From positions 1 through 64,000 of the forward strand of contig JBALWH010000017.1 of the NCBI GenBank assembly GCA_036960175.1: a stretch of 64,000 nt of DNA, in the 5' to 3' direction. The notes under the pieces were generated by a model that was not told the origin of the DNA, ran no database searches, and was given only the letters and a program-made list of their open reading frames with translations. Below are positions 52,507 to 61,570 of the stretch, in pieces. The translations under genes were made by a program, and so were the position numbers. Positions within the stretch are counted from its first letter, which is position 1; the number at the start of each line of letters is the position of its first letter. The DNA is from Motiliproteus sp036960175 (lineage in GTDB: Bacteria > Pseudomonadota > Gammaproteobacteria > Pseudomonadales > Balneatricaceae).

Positions 52507-52833
52507 TTACTCGGTGACCCAAACTACCCGTACAGGTTCTCCAAAATCGTCATAGACAACTTTCTTGCGAGGTCTGCTGGGTTTAGGCTTTTTGGGTTGG
52601 TTTTTGGATAGTTTGGCCTGCCGGTTTGCTTCGATGGCTGCAATGGCACCCGGAACCGGTGTTCGTGGTTGCTTTGGTTGTTCGAAACCCAGACTGTTAT
52701 TGTTCAGCTCGCCATTGTGCAGACCACTGGTGCCAATATTTACTTGCAGCACTTCGCCGCCTTCTTTGAGGAAGTCGTCAATTTGTTTTTCGATCTCAAT
52801 GCGAGCCTGGACTTTGGTTTGGGGGCGCTTCAT
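52507..52833 (-). CDS. Small basic protein with FLxxGGEV motif (possibly SutA-like)
   Basis: A 108-residue protein with little predicted fold. The N-terminal segment RIEIEKQIDDFLKEGGEVLQ resembles the central helix and GG turn of SutA and related small gammaproteobacterial proteins. The rest is Pro/Lys-rich and ends with the conserved-looking DDFGEPVRVVWV. The similarity is short, so the name is tentative. It is minus strand and independent of cinA. Confidence 0.55.
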   Translation of the reverse strand: MKRPQTKVQARIEIEKQIDDFLKEGGEVLQVNIGTSGLHNGELNNNSLGFEQPKQPRTPVPGAIAAIEANRQAKLSKNQPKKPKPSRPRKKVVYDDFGEPVRVVWVTE

Positions 52834-52947
52834 CAGTGTTTTAGCAACTGTACTGTTGATTTAAGTGGCTTATTTTAGGCTGCGTAAGGGCGAACTCAAA
52901 GAGATAGATGAATCTATTTACAATTTGCCTTGAGAAATAGCTTGGGA

Positions 52948-53484
52948 TTATTCCCACCCGACCACCTCTCCCTGATCAAAAAGGATAATCTGATGACGAC
53001 CGTCTTTACGCTGATAGGTCCATTTTTCTGTGGTTTCACCTAAGTGTTCAATCTGCGTTGGAGGGCCCCAGGATTGCAGCACATGGTCGGGTTTCATGCC
53101 CGAGATAATAGAGTTACGGCGTATATGCTTACGAACACGTTTGTCCCACGATTTTCGTTTTTTTCGCTCTTTAATTAGCAGCGGGTCTTGCTGTTTTAGT
53201 CGATTTTCATAGGCGTCTATTTCAGTCATTACTTCAAGCTCTTTGAGCCGTTCTGGAGTAACCGCTGCAATAAGGATAACCAGGTTAGCTAAATAGGGCC
53301 TGTCTGCTGGGGTGTTAACTTCATAGTGGCTATCTTGATAGTGAACCGCTGTTACCGCTGGCTTCAACACAGTGTTCTGTGGTGCAGGTAGAGAATAGAT
53401 TGGTCGTGCCGACGCAGTGCCCATGGTAGAAACCATCGTTAGAATTTGGGCAGATATGAGTGATAACGATTGCAACCTGTTCAT
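52948..53484 (-). CDS. Exported protein with SmpA/OmlA-like end
   Basis: A 178-residue exported protein (signal peptide to about residue 26, TASA). A basic middle (KERKKRKSWDKRVRKHIRR) precedes a C-terminal segment, ISGMKPDHVLQSWGPPTQIE with EKWTYQRKDGRHQIILFDQG. This follows the pattern of SmpA/OmlA and BLIP-like folds (GMT..V...WG.P......G....W.Y). No lipobox is present. Function unknown. Confidence 0.62.
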   Translation of the reverse strand: MNRLQSLSLISAQILTMVSTMGTASARPIYSLPAPQNTVLKPAVTAVHYQDSHYEVNTPADRPYLANLVILIAAVTPERLKELEVMTEIDAYENRLKQQDPLLIKERKKRKSWDKRVRKHIRRNSIISGMKPDHVLQSWGPPTQIEHLGETTEKWTYQRKDGRHQIILFDQGEVVGWE

Positions 53485-53987
53485 CGCCTGAGGAGTTGGT
53501 CCTGTGGTCCGGTTATTAGAAAATCATAATATGACAATTATGGACGTTTGTGCGTGTTTTAACCGCACTTATTTTGGGGCTGTTGCTCTCCATGTGAGAT
53601 TAGTCTGGTTAGGTTGTGAGGGTAGAAAGGAAAGCAGTATCTCCTCGAATCTGTATTGAAATTGTCAGTTGCTATATAGCTAACGACTATATTCGCTTGT
53701 TTTTTATGGGAATGGGCAGAGAGGCTTTAGCATTGAAGCCGATAAATTGATTACTTCTGTGAGTAGTCGCGGAGGCGGCTAAGTTACCCACAATAATATG
53801 TATATAAAAAATAGTTATAAAAAAGACCTTTATAAATATATAGTATTTTCTAATTGCAATATGTTGATTTAACTAACTCATTGAAAGTTAAAGCAATAAA
53901 TTTCACGGCGATCAAAAAGCAATCAGCTCGTGCTTAGGGCTGAATTCTAGCACTCTGCACTGAGTTACGCAGAAACAATGCACAGAG

Positions 53988-53996
53988 TTATCCACA
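53988..53996 (+). promoter_or_regulatory. DnaA box TTATCCACA within a short inverted repeat
   Basis: This exact consensus DnaA box is enclosed symmetrically by ATGCACAG and CTGTGCAT. A 9-mer of this kind occurs by chance, but its position in an AT-rich gene-free region is notable. Confidence 0.45.
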
Positions 53997-54092
53997 GTAT
54001 CTGTGCATGATAATTGTTGAGGATTGGAACGCTTTCTTTGTTTTTATTGTCCCAGTAACAGAGGTGTTTTTGATAATGTTGACCATGTGATT

Positions 54093-54162
54093 TCTAGTCG
54101 GAGCTATCTAGTCGGCGCCATCTAGAAAGGGCCATCTAGAAAGGGCCATCTAGAAAGAGCGG
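54093..54162 (+). repeat. Five tandem 14-bp repeats (TCTAG type)
   Basis: Five head-to-tail units each begin TCTAG. Units 3 and 4 are identical (TCTAGAAAGGGCCA) and the others differ at two to five positions. The array ends about 65 bases before the lipoprotein gene. It could arise by slippage or be a repeated protein-binding site. The unit holds CTAG, normally rare in such genomes. Confidence 0.8.
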
Positions 54163-54229
54163 GTTAGAAGGGCTAAGTTGTATATCAATGTTTTAATCGA
54201 TGCTTTGAATCAGAGTGCTAGAGGTGACT

Positions 54230-54592
54230 GTGTTTTATCGAGGCATAATAGTACTGACCACTTTGCTATGGCTAACTGCTTGCACCAGTGCACAGTACCG
54301 TTGGCAGCATCTGCACGACGATAGTCTCTCTATGGAGTTGGCTAAAGAAGAATGTAAGGTCCTTGCTAATCAGCATGCCTCTGAGCAGGACAGCTATTAT
54401 TACGACGATCACTTTTTCCATGGTGGTTTTGGTTTATCAACCTCCGGCCGCCACTCAATGTTTGGCTACAGCAGTTATGGTCTTAACTACGATCCGTATT
54501 TCGACCAGCAACGACAGTACTTTCAAGTGTGTATGAAAGCCCGAGGGTGGGAAAAGATAAAGCTCAGTAAAGATAAGCGCCAGGACGGATAG
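54230..54592 (+). CDS. Small lipoprotein, unknown function
   Basis: A 120-residue lipoprotein. The N-terminus MFYRGIIVLTTLLWLTACTS ends in a lipobox (LTAC). The mature part is rich in His, Tyr, Gly and Asp (SYYYDDHFFHGGFGL) and ends with QVCMKARGWEKI, a pattern common in small outer-membrane lipoproteins. The GTG at 54230 is chosen because GAGG lies just upstream and the signal peptide starts correctly; GTG at 54215 is possible. A tandem repeat array lies upstream. Confidence 0.7.
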   Translation: MFYRGIIVLTTLLWLTACTSAQYRWQHLHDDSLSMELAKEECKVLANQHASEQDSYYYDDHFFHGGFGLSTSGRHSMFGYSSYGLNYDPYFDQQRQYFQVCMKARGWEKIKLSKDKRQDG

Positions 54593-54662
54593 CCGCCTTA
54601 CTCAACGTCCCCTTGATGTCTTTCGAACTCAGCCCTTAACCGACTAATCGTTACAGCGTTCA

Positions 54663-55676
54663 CTATTCCATGTTCGGACTGTATTTGCCCTGGCGTGCCA
54701 GGCTATTCAATTTTGCCCTTTTCAGTAGAGCCTGTTGAGTATTCTCGGTATTTTCAGACTTCCCCTGCCAGGCCTGCAGCGCCGGCTGCTGTAATGCTCG
54801 ACCATAAGAAATACTGAGTTGCCAAGGCGCTTGCTCATTGTATTGATTGATAGCATTTAGGTTAAGGGTTGCTTCTTCCGGTCCCATGCCACCGGAGAGG
54901 AAATTGATACTGGGGACGGCGGCGGGTACCGCGCGACGCAGTATTTTTAGGGTTGTAGTGGCGATTTGTTCTGCGCTACAGCCGCTGCTGCAATCCTTGC
55001 CGGGTAGCACCATATTGGGTTTTAGTAACATATGCTCTAGTGATACTCGATGCTGGTCTAATGCGTAAAAAACGGTTTTTAACACGGCTTCGGTGACCGC
55101 AGCGCAGCGCTCAATATCGTGGTCTCCGTCCATTAGTACTTCGGGTTCGACAATAGGCACAATACCGCTAGACTGGCACAGCGCTGCATAGCGGGCCAGC
55201 ATCTCCGCATTGGCCGTGAGCCCCAGTCGGGTCGGGTTGTGATGACCAATGACATAGACTTCGCGCCACTTGGCAAAGCGTGCACCCAGGCTTTTGTAGT
55301 GTTCCAGGCGCTCCGTTAAACCGTCGAGACCATAGGTTATTTTGTCTCCTGGAGCGCCCGGTAAGGGCCCCAGGCCTTTGTCGACTTTAATGCCGGGGAC
55401 GATTTTCTGATTCCAGGCCAGCTGTGCGATAGCGACACCATTATCGTCAGCCTGACTTAAGGTCTCTTCAAACAGGATTACGCCGCTGATGTAGTCTCCC
55501 AGGTTTGGTGTCGATAGCAGGGCGGTTCGATATTGACGGCGGCTTTGCTCGGTTGACTCTACCGATATGCCAGCAAAGCGTTTGGCGATGGTAGGAGAGC
55601 TTTCATCGGCAGCAAGAATGCCGCGTTTAGGGTCTACGAGGTCATTAATACAATCCTGTAATAGGCAGTTGCTCAT
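54663..55676 (-). CDS. Fructose-bisphosphate aldolase, class I
   Basis: A 337-residue Schiff-base aldolase of glycolysis and gluconeogenesis. GILAADESSPTIAKRF near the start is the class I signature. The catalytic lysine lies in MLLKPNMVLPG. INFLSGGMGPEEATLNLNAI and a C-terminal tail ending in a hydrophobic/acidic segment follow. It resembles eukaryote-like class I aldolases in length rather than archaeal-type FbaB. It stands alone on the minus strand. Confidence 0.93.
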   Translation of the reverse strand: MSNCLLQDCINDLVDPKRGILAADESSPTIAKRFAGISVESTEQSRRQYRTALLSTPNLGDYISGVILFEETLSQADDNGVAIAQLAWNQKIVPGIKVDKGLGPLPGAPGDKITYGLDGLTERLEHYKSLGARFAKWREVYVIGHHNPTRLGLTANAEMLARYAALCQSSGIVPIVEPEVLMDGDHDIERCAAVTEAVLKTVFYALDQHRVSLEHMLLKPNMVLPGKDCSSGCSAEQIATTTLKILRRAVPAAVPSINFLSGGMGPEEATLNLNAINQYNEQAPWQLSISYGRALQQPALQAWQGKSENTENTQQALLKRAKLNSLARQGKYSPNME

Positions 55677-55887
55677 GTCTATACCCCCTGAGGTAATTGC
55701 GAGTTACGTTAATAAGGAATTCTAGTCAATCAGCTGCACAACAGCCCCGTCCGGATGACATTTATCTGCAAGATTCTGTAAGTGATGGTAAAAAATTAGT
55801 TAAACTGGCGAGGTAACGGACTTTGGCTTTTGCAATTGCCGGTATATAAAGTACTTTTAAGGTATCGATAGAGGAACGGACGCGACC

Positions 55888-56286
55888 ATGAGAATTATTG
55901 CTATAGCTATTTTTGCCAGCACCCTGATGATCACAGACCTAGCCGTGGCGGAATCCATGGGTTGGAAGTGCACCTATACCGAGGCCACCTTTGATGCGGC
56001 TTTTATGAGCAAGCCTGAGACTCGCGTTTGCCCGCAAGCTAAGTGCGCTTATGATATCCAGGTTGATACGGCGGCTGGAGCCGGCTCAGTGAATGGCATC
56101 ATGGGATACGCCGTAGAGAGCAGCCCCACTAGAGTGGTACTTAGACGTAACTCTGAAAATGTGGTGATGGGCGGGTTAGATACGGCAGTATTTAGTATCG
56201 ATCTTGAGAAAATGAGTTTTAAAAGTAAGAAAACTACCACCCCATCGGTCACGGTCAGCACCAAGGGCGTTTGCTCCGTGTTTTAG
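55888..56286 (+). CDS. Small exported protein, unknown function
   Basis: A 132-residue protein with a signal peptide (residues 1-21, ending LAVA). The mature part has four cysteines (CTYTEATF, VCPQAKCAYD and a C-terminal GVCSVF), suggesting two disulfides, and a beta-rich pattern. GAGGAACGG precedes the ATG. No family is recognised. It lies between divergent aldolase and convergent HDOD genes. Confidence 0.65.
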   Translation: MRIIAIAIFASTLMITDLAVAESMGWKCTYTEATFDAAFMSKPETRVCPQAKCAYDIQVDTAAGAGSVNGIMGYAVESSPTRVVLRRNSENVVMGGLDTAVFSIDLEKMSFKSKKTTTPSVTVSTKGVCSVF

Positions 56287-56351
56287 TCCGTTGAATAGCC
56301 TGCGGATTCCCTCAGGCATCTAGAAATAGTTTGCTGAGACGGTGAGTGTGA

Positions 56352-57605
56352 CTATTGTTGCTGAGCGCTAGCTGGTGCCCGTTCCAGCTTCTTGGCGGCG
56401 ACCTGCCATTGCGGCATATAGGTTTGTAACCGCAAGCGCTGCACGTATTCCTCACACAGACTATTACCCAGATTAGCCCCTATTTCAGTCTCTGTATCAG
56501 TGATTAATGCATCTGCAATATGTACCGCCGCTAAGGGAGAGAAACTGTCGCCCGCGGATAGCTGTGGGGTGTGGTGCAACAGGACTGCCTCGACTATGGG
56601 GGCGGGTAGTTTCCATTGCGCCAGCAGGAAGGCCCCGACTTCGCCATGAAATACCCCCAGCATGCGCTTTTCAACCAGAAATAGTGGTGTGTTCTTTTGT
56701 GCTGAAGCGACCATGATTTTTCGATAACTTTGCGGATCCTGAGAGGCCAGCACAAGTACCCCTAAATCGTGGAGCAGGCCTCCGACAAAGGATTGATCCT
56801 GGACGGCTTGGTTGGTTTTTAGATCTTTGCATATTTGTTGCGCCAGTCGAGCCACTAGCAGAGCACGCTGATTCATCCGTTCGAAAGAAAAATAGGACCA
56901 GTTTCTGTGCGGTGGATAGAGGCTGACAAGGTGGCCCGATATGGACAACCCCCTCAAAGTTCTAATACCGAGTAGGGTTACCGTTTCGTGAATGCTGCTA
57001 ATTTGTCGGCCAAGGCCAAAGTAGGCAGAGTTGATGATTTTCAGTACTTTGGCAGCCAGGGCAGGGTCTTGTTCGATAATGCCACTGATATGGTCGGAGT
57101 TGCTGCGTTCTGAACTCAGCGCTTCACTGAGCTTGTGATAAATCATGGGCGGGGAAGGTAGCTGTCCCAGCGACAGCACATAGTCGCGGGTTTTCTGCTT
57201 GTGAACCAGGCCGTTTATTTTAATCAGGTATTCAACTTCGGTGGCAATGGTTTCTATCTTGTCTGGGTCTGGATATACCCGATGCACCAGATCTAAGGCG
57301 TAGCTCAATTGGGTGTTACTCAGGGGCATTCCTGGTAGCAGGATACGCACGGCCTGCGGTTGTAAGGTCATGGCTTTGATAAAACAGTCATTGTCCGCCT
57401 GAATACGACCGCTGGAGACAACCACAATAGCCTGGAAACGATTTTCTTTGAGGTAGGAGAGCATTTCGCCGTTACTGCTTACCCGCAGCACGTGCCAGTT
57501 CCGCCCGGTGTGATTGATGCGTTCACCCCAGTCGAAGAATGTTCCGTTGGTATCCAGCAGTAGTACTTTCACCGCCGCCTTCTCCATTTTGTTTGTAGTT
57601 TCCAT
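56352..57605 (-). CDS. HDOD-domain signalling protein with receiver-like N-terminus
   Basis: A 417-residue protein. Residues 8-125 look like a degenerate response-regulator receiver (VKVLLLDTNGTFFDWGERIN; VVVSSGRIQADNDCFIKAM). Residues 145-345 form an HDOD domain with LPSPPMIYHKLSEAL, DPALAAKVLKIINSAYFGL and the non-catalytic HD-like FVGGLLHDLGVLVLA. Such proteins act in c-di-GMP or motility control without proven catalysis. No two-component partner is adjacent. Confidence 0.82.
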   Translation of the reverse strand: METTNKMEKAAVKVLLLDTNGTFFDWGERINHTGRNWHVLRVSSNGEMLSYLKENRFQAIVVVSSGRIQADNDCFIKAMTLQPQAVRILLPGMPLSNTQLSYALDLVHRVYPDPDKIETIATEVEYLIKINGLVHKQKTRDYVLSLGQLPSPPMIYHKLSEALSSERSNSDHISGIIEQDPALAAKVLKIINSAYFGLGRQISSIHETVTLLGIRTLRGLSISGHLVSLYPPHRNWSYFSFERMNQRALLVARLAQQICKDLKTNQAVQDQSFVGGLLHDLGVLVLASQDPQSYRKIMVASAQKNTPLFLVEKRMLGVFHGEVGAFLLAQWKLPAPIVEAVLLHHTPQLSAGDSFSPLAAVHIADALITDTETEIGANLGNSLCEEYVQRLRLQTYMPQWQVAAKKLERAPASAQQQ

Positions 57606-57998
57606 GATAGTTCCACAAGCAATAGGTTTGCCAGATGTTGCAGCAATAGTGTCAGGTTACTTCATAGACCGTATTTTTTCGTTGATGTGCCGCAGCCAAC
57701 TAGTTGTTTGCAGAAGAAAATCAGAGTTGGTTGATGTGGGTCAATGGCAGTTTAATAATAGCTGCTGTGGCCACTCAGGTGATTTCTTCGCATTTCCTCT
57801 GGAGGATAGTTTCCCATTGCAGGGTATTTGACGGCAGCCATTTGCCGCCTCTGCCGCGTTAGGCGGCGTTGTCGTAACCTGTTTTTAGCAGGGTAATGAC
57901 CCTATTACACAAAGCCTGAGGCTGAAAATACGGGTTCGCCACCCTGGGCTGCAGCGGTAATGCTGAGGCCATTAGTCGCGGTAAAATCGGTTCCCTAG
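57606..57998. other. Intergenic stretch between HDOD gene and second degQ
   Basis: About 390 bp without a supported gene. A GCCGCC-rich segment at 57828-57875 could fold, but I found no hairpin followed by a T tract. No repeat or motif was recognised. Confidence 0.35.
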
Positions 57999-59294
57999 TT
58001 ATTCCAGCACCAGATAAAGGGTTCCCATGCCACGCTGGAGCAGCATCAGGTTAGAGTCTTCCTTCACCGCGTCGGTAAACTCCTCTAGCGAGTTAACGCT
58101 GAGTTGATTGACCGAAAGAATGACATCGTTCGTTTGAAGGCCAGCGAGGGCAAGGGGGCTGCCCTTGTTGAAGCTAACCACCACGACGCCCTTGATGTCA
58201 TCGCCTGCATCCTTGAGTACCGCTCCGGCAAACTCCAGTCCCTTTTCAACGGCGGGTATTGTGGTTGTTACCGGTGGGCGGATTTCGGCGCTTACCTGAT
58301 GTTCTTCACCCTTGCGTAAATAGCTGATCTGCAGGTTTCGGTTCAGGGTCAAAATTCCTAAGCGGGAGCGAAGATGATCAACACCCTTGATAGACTGCTC
58401 GTTGATCTGAGTGATGATGTCTCCGACAATGATTCCGGCCTTGGCCGCCGCAGAATCGGACGCGACACTGGTTACCAATACGCCGCCCTGAGCGGCAGGG
58501 GCATTAAAGGCTTTCAGCAGTTCAGGGCTTAGCTCTTGAATAGAAACCCCCAGCGCGCCGCGACTGACCTCGCCATCTTGGGCCAGGTGCATGCTGATAG
58601 TCTTCGCCATATTACTGGGGATGGCGAAGCCGATACCGACGCTGCTGCCCTTAGGGGCAATAATCGCCGTATTTATTCCGACCAAATCGCCTCTGAGGTT
58701 GATCAGGGCGCCGCCGGAATTACCGGGGTTGATCGCCGCGTCGGTCTGGATAAAGTTCTCGTAGTTCTCGATGCCTAAGCCGGTGCGCTGCAGAGCGCTG
58801 ACAATACCGCTGGTTACGGTCTGACCGAGGCCAAAAGGATTACCGATAGCCACCACGAAATCCCCCACCCGAAGCTGATCAGAATCCACCAGAGTCAGCC
58901 CGATGAGTTTGTCTGCCTCTATTTTTAGCAGTGCCAAATCAGCCCCTGGATCACTACCGATCAGCAAGGCATCAAAGCTTCTGCCATCGGTCAGGGCAAT
59001 GCGGATTTTATCAGCACCGGCAATGACGTGGTGATTACTGAGGATCAGCCCCTGCTCGGCATTGACGATAACGCCAGAACCCACGCCACTGGCCCGAGGC
59101 AGCAGTCGACTTTTGCCGCCACCGGTATTCTTGAAAGTGCTGATATTAACCACCGCAGGGGCAACCCTATCGATCAAGGGTGCCAGGCTGGGCAGTATCT
59201 GGCCCTGAGCGTCAGCGGAGGGTAATGCCGCTTGCACCAATCCTGGCGCCAGCAGTAGCAATAAACTCAATGACAATAAAGGGATGGATTTCAT
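57999..59294 (-). CDS. degQ: DegQ/HtrA-family periplasmic serine protease (copy 2)
   Basis: A 431-residue exported protease-chaperone. The signal peptide ends at about residue 22 (LVQA). The triad is His89 (ILSNHHVIAG), Asp119 (DPGADLALLK) and Ser193 (INPGNSGGALINL). Two PDZ domains follow. The start at 59294 gives a normal signal peptide; the frame is open 18 codons further. It closely resembles the first copy (36537-37883) along its length, including the LPSADAQG... LPSLAPL region after the signal peptide. It lacks the Gln/Arg-rich loop that copy 1 has between residues 55 and 85. Confidence 0.92.
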   Translation of the reverse strand: MKSIPLLSLSLLLLLAPGLVQAALPSADAQGQILPSLAPLIDRVAPAVVNISTFKNTGGGKSRLLPRASGVGSGVIVNAEQGLILSNHHVIAGADKIRIALTDGRSFDALLIGSDPGADLALLKIEADKLIGLTLVDSDQLRVGDFVVAIGNPFGLGQTVTSGIVSALQRTGLGIENYENFIQTDAAINPGNSGGALINLRGDLVGINTAIIAPKGSSVGIGFAIPSNMAKTISMHLAQDGEVSRGALGVSIQELSPELLKAFNAPAAQGGVLVTSVASDSAAAKAGIIVGDIITQINEQSIKGVDHLRSRLGILTLNRNLQISYLRKGEEHQVSAEIRPPVTTTIPAVEKGLEFAGAVLKDAGDDIKGVVVVSFNKGSPLALAGLQTNDVILSVNQLSVNSLEEFTDAVKEDSNLMLLQRGMGTLYLVLE

Positions 59295-59847
59295 AGGCGC
59301 TCTCAGTGCTCGGGCTCGGGGGTGCTTTGATGTGGACAAAAACGACATTGTAGCGGATCACTTTAGGCTTGGGTGGTTAAACAGCAACTTTGGTCACAGT
59401 CAGAGACTGCTCAGGTTAGAAATAGTTTCCCCTTAGAGACAAAGGCGTTTCTTAGTTAAGGCGTCGCTGAAAAAGTTCCGTGTGTCGTAACCGGTCATTC
59501 GAGAGGTGGAATAGATAGAGGATATTGCTGTGAACGCCCGGTAGAGGCAGGCCTTGTGAAAGCATAAAGACAACTGGGATAGTGAGTCAGTAAGGGTTGA
59601 GCTGCTCTTTCACTAAGCCGCGAATCCTACTCCCAAGTGCGACGCTCTCCTAGGTAGTCTGAAGTTGGTTCCAAAACAGGTATTGAGCGAACAGAAGATC
59701 ATGGCAGGTGTTGAAGGAAAGTAGACATAATGTCGAGCCCTGACTTCGACCGAGGTTGCTGGTTGGAGGTCATTCGTAATGATGAGCAAGTGTTTTCGGC
59801 TTAACCGAGCACTTCGCACTGCTGGCATTAAAAATACACACGGGTAA
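59295..59847. other. Intergenic stretch with a dispersed repeat
   Basis: About 550 bp with no gene that I can support. It contains the second copy of the 60-bp dispersed repeat. The short minus-strand frame at 59613-59858 has no ribosome site. Confidence 0.4.
59482..59541 (+). repeat. Dispersed repeat, copy 2 (partner at 29263-29326)
   Basis: Shares GTGTCGTAACCGGTCATT, GGATATTG and GTGAACGCCCGG with copy 1 in the same order and orientation, 30 kb apart. Small indels between these blocks suggest age. No terminal inverted repeats or target duplication were seen. Confidence 0.65.
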
Positions 59848-60252
59848 TTACCGCCCAACCCTTGCTAGATTGTTGTCAAGTTGCAGGCGCAGTCTCTGCT
59901 CATCGGCCGGGATAGTGGCTATTCTGCCCGGCGTTCCATCGGGGGATACGAATATCGCTACTCCATCCCGCAGATTGTGCTGGCGTGCAAACGTCTGCCC
60001 CTGAGGCGTTCCTAGGTCGGCCACCACAAACACCATTCGATCTTCATAGTCACCCCGGACTGCGTTAAGGCGATTGAGCGCATCGCCGCCGGCCGGGGAA
60101 TAGCTTTCGAACCCCAGTACCAATGACGGCCGACCCTGGCCGATAACGGACAGATCTGCGCTCATGGGATTCATCATGGATTGGATAGTGATAAAGATGC
60201 CTGCGGACAAGGCGACGATAACAGCGAAGGGAATACCAATCCGTTTAAGCAT
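59848..60252 (-). CDS. Membrane-anchored thioredoxin-like protein without active cysteines
   Basis: A 134-residue protein with one N-terminal membrane segment (residues 5-24, IGIPFAVIVALSAGIFITIQ). The soluble part looks like a thioredoxin fold (SLVLGFESYSPAGGDALNRL; VFVVADLGTPQGQTFARQHN) but has no CxxC. The start at 60252 (MLKRIG) is preferred; the frame extends 21 codons upstream. Function unknown, perhaps a redox-inactive periplasmic helper. It is independent of neighbours. Confidence 0.6.
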   Translation of the reverse strand: MLKRIGIPFAVIVALSAGIFITIQSMMNPMSADLSVIGQGRPSLVLGFESYSPAGGDALNRLNAVRGDYEDRMVFVVADLGTPQGQTFARQHNLRDGVAIFVSPDGTPGRIATIPADEQRLRLQLDNNLARVGR

Positions 60253-60749
60253 GTGATTAAGTGCTCTCCCAAGAACAAGACTCTGGTTTAGGGCCATACC
60301 CTCCAAGGCCGGCATGGCTGTTGTCCTCTTATGGCACTAATTTCGCCCATGAGTTCCAAAGTTTTTTGGGTCGAGAAACGGGGTGGTCAGATCTTGCCTT
60401 ATGCCTGCACAGGAGCAAGCGGTGGATTGGTAACGCTCACTGCGCAGTGAAGGTCATGGGTGCTGCCCATTGTCTTGTAGGCTGATAAGTTTTGCCCGAA
60501 CGACCGTTTCTGGTCGATTCCCTCCAAATATAAAGTTCTGATCCATTGAACTCACGCTGCAAAGCGGCCACTCGTTGGTTAAGTCGGAGCCTGTAGCGGT
60601 CAAGCCAAATCAGATACCCCATGAAGCCACGCGGGCGCTTACTTTTTGGGGGCGCATAACTTTGGGTTATAGGCGCTATAAGATAGCTTTATTGGGACGT
60701 CTTCCTGGATTTGATTATTCTGATAACCAGGTCATAGGAGGTCCTGCTC
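60253..60749. other. Intergenic stretch, possible small minus-strand frame
   Basis: About 500 bp. A minus-strand frame at 60437-60622 encodes 61 residues (MGYLIWLDRYRLRLNQRVAA at its start) with a protein-like composition but no ribosome binding site. I leave it as doubtful. No promoter was identified for the plus-strand gene that follows, though AGGAGG is its ribosome site. Confidence 0.3.
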
Positions 60750-61145
60750 ATGTCTAGTATCGTGTCGCTACCGAGTACACCCCATCTTGTTTTCCAAGGG
60801 CTGCATGCCGTTGCTGATGTGCAGACACCAGAACATCATCCCTCCGAGCGCCCGTTGATGTCGGTCACCGAGGCTTCAGTGAGCTTCAGCCCAGAGGCCC
60901 GTGCTCTAAACGAAGGCGGGATCGAGATTATTCCCGCCGAGTCAAAAGAAGTCTTGCTTGCGAGCCGCGGCAGCCAACTGGCTCTGGACATCTATACTCG
61001 CATCGACGAGACCACTGAAGAGATGCTGGATATTGAATCCGAGGACAGTGCTGAGGAAGGCAGCACTGACGACACTGATCGCTATGACGTAACGAACCAG
61101 GTTGGTATACGAGCTTTCAGCCGGATTATCTACGGCCTGTCGTGA
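60750..61145 (+). CDS. Small acidic protein, unknown function
   Basis: A 131-residue protein without signal peptide or membrane segment. It is acidic, with ETTEEMLDIESEDSAEEGST near the C-terminus. Residues 40-75 (EASVSFSPEARALNEGG) recall short segments of flagellar or peptidoglycan-related small proteins but are not diagnostic. A strong AGGAGG sits nine bases before the ATG, supporting expression. No family is recognised. Confidence 0.6.
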   Translation: MSSIVSLPSTPHLVFQGLHAVADVQTPEHHPSERPLMSVTEASVSFSPEARALNEGGIEIIPAESKEVLLASRGSQLALDIYTRIDETTEEMLDIESEDSAEEGSTDDTDRYDVTNQVGIRAFSRIIYGLS

Positions 61146-61570
61146 GTGAGGCATGCGTTACCCTTTTCACCATTGTCGGGTTGCTCTCCCCTTGCACGCC
61201 TTCCGTAGAGGGGGGGCTGGCCGACAGAAATAGCTCGCCTATAAAACGAGTCTCTACAGTCAGAGACGTTCCTTCGCCAGGCCGTTGTCGAACCATAGGC
61301 TAAACCGTTCGGGCGGTAAGGCTGCCGCCTGGATAATAGCGGAGCGTATGGCTGCTTTGTCGGGAGGAAAGGATCAGATCTTGCGTTTTTCTCGCTTAAG
61401 GGAGCTTTTTGAGGTTGGTGGTGCGTGCTAACAGCCCTCCCTGCTAGGTATTGGCTGAGCGCCTGACTTGGATTGCTGAAAAAGAAATAATTTTTGGATT
61501 TAATATGGGCTTAAGTTCGAACTAGCGAGGTTGTTGAGAGCGTTGTTGTCGTTATAACTAATTGATTTAA
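61146..61570. other. Intergenic stretch upstream of tRNA-Pro gene end
   Basis: About 420 bp without a supported gene. On the minus strand 61269-61376 is an open frame whose last 33 codons look protein-like (PPERFSLWFDNGLAKERL before the stop). It has no start and may be a gene remnant. Confidence 0.3.

Larger units (their letters stand above)
53485..54229. other. Long AT-rich intergenic region with DnaA-box-like sites
   Basis: No gene is supported over 740 bp. It holds a TTACCCACA near-match to the DnaA box at 53784-53792, a strongly AT-rich stretch at about 53795-53880, a perfect DnaA box TTATCCACA at 53988-53996 lying inside an 8-bp inverted repeat (ATGCACAG at 53979-53986, CTGTGCAT at 54001-54008), and five 14-bp tandem repeats at 54093-54162. 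dnaA, dnaN and mnmG are not nearby, so this is not the standard oriC setting. It could be a DnaA-titration or regulatory site. Confidence 0.5.

Noticed and set aside
53784..54008. Chromosomal oriC
   Set aside because: Only one exact DnaA box and none of dnaA, dnaN, mnmG or parAB nearby; kept as an origin-like observation only.
54093..54162. CRISPR-like array
   Set aside because: The 14-bp units are directly contiguous with no spacers and no cas genes nearby.
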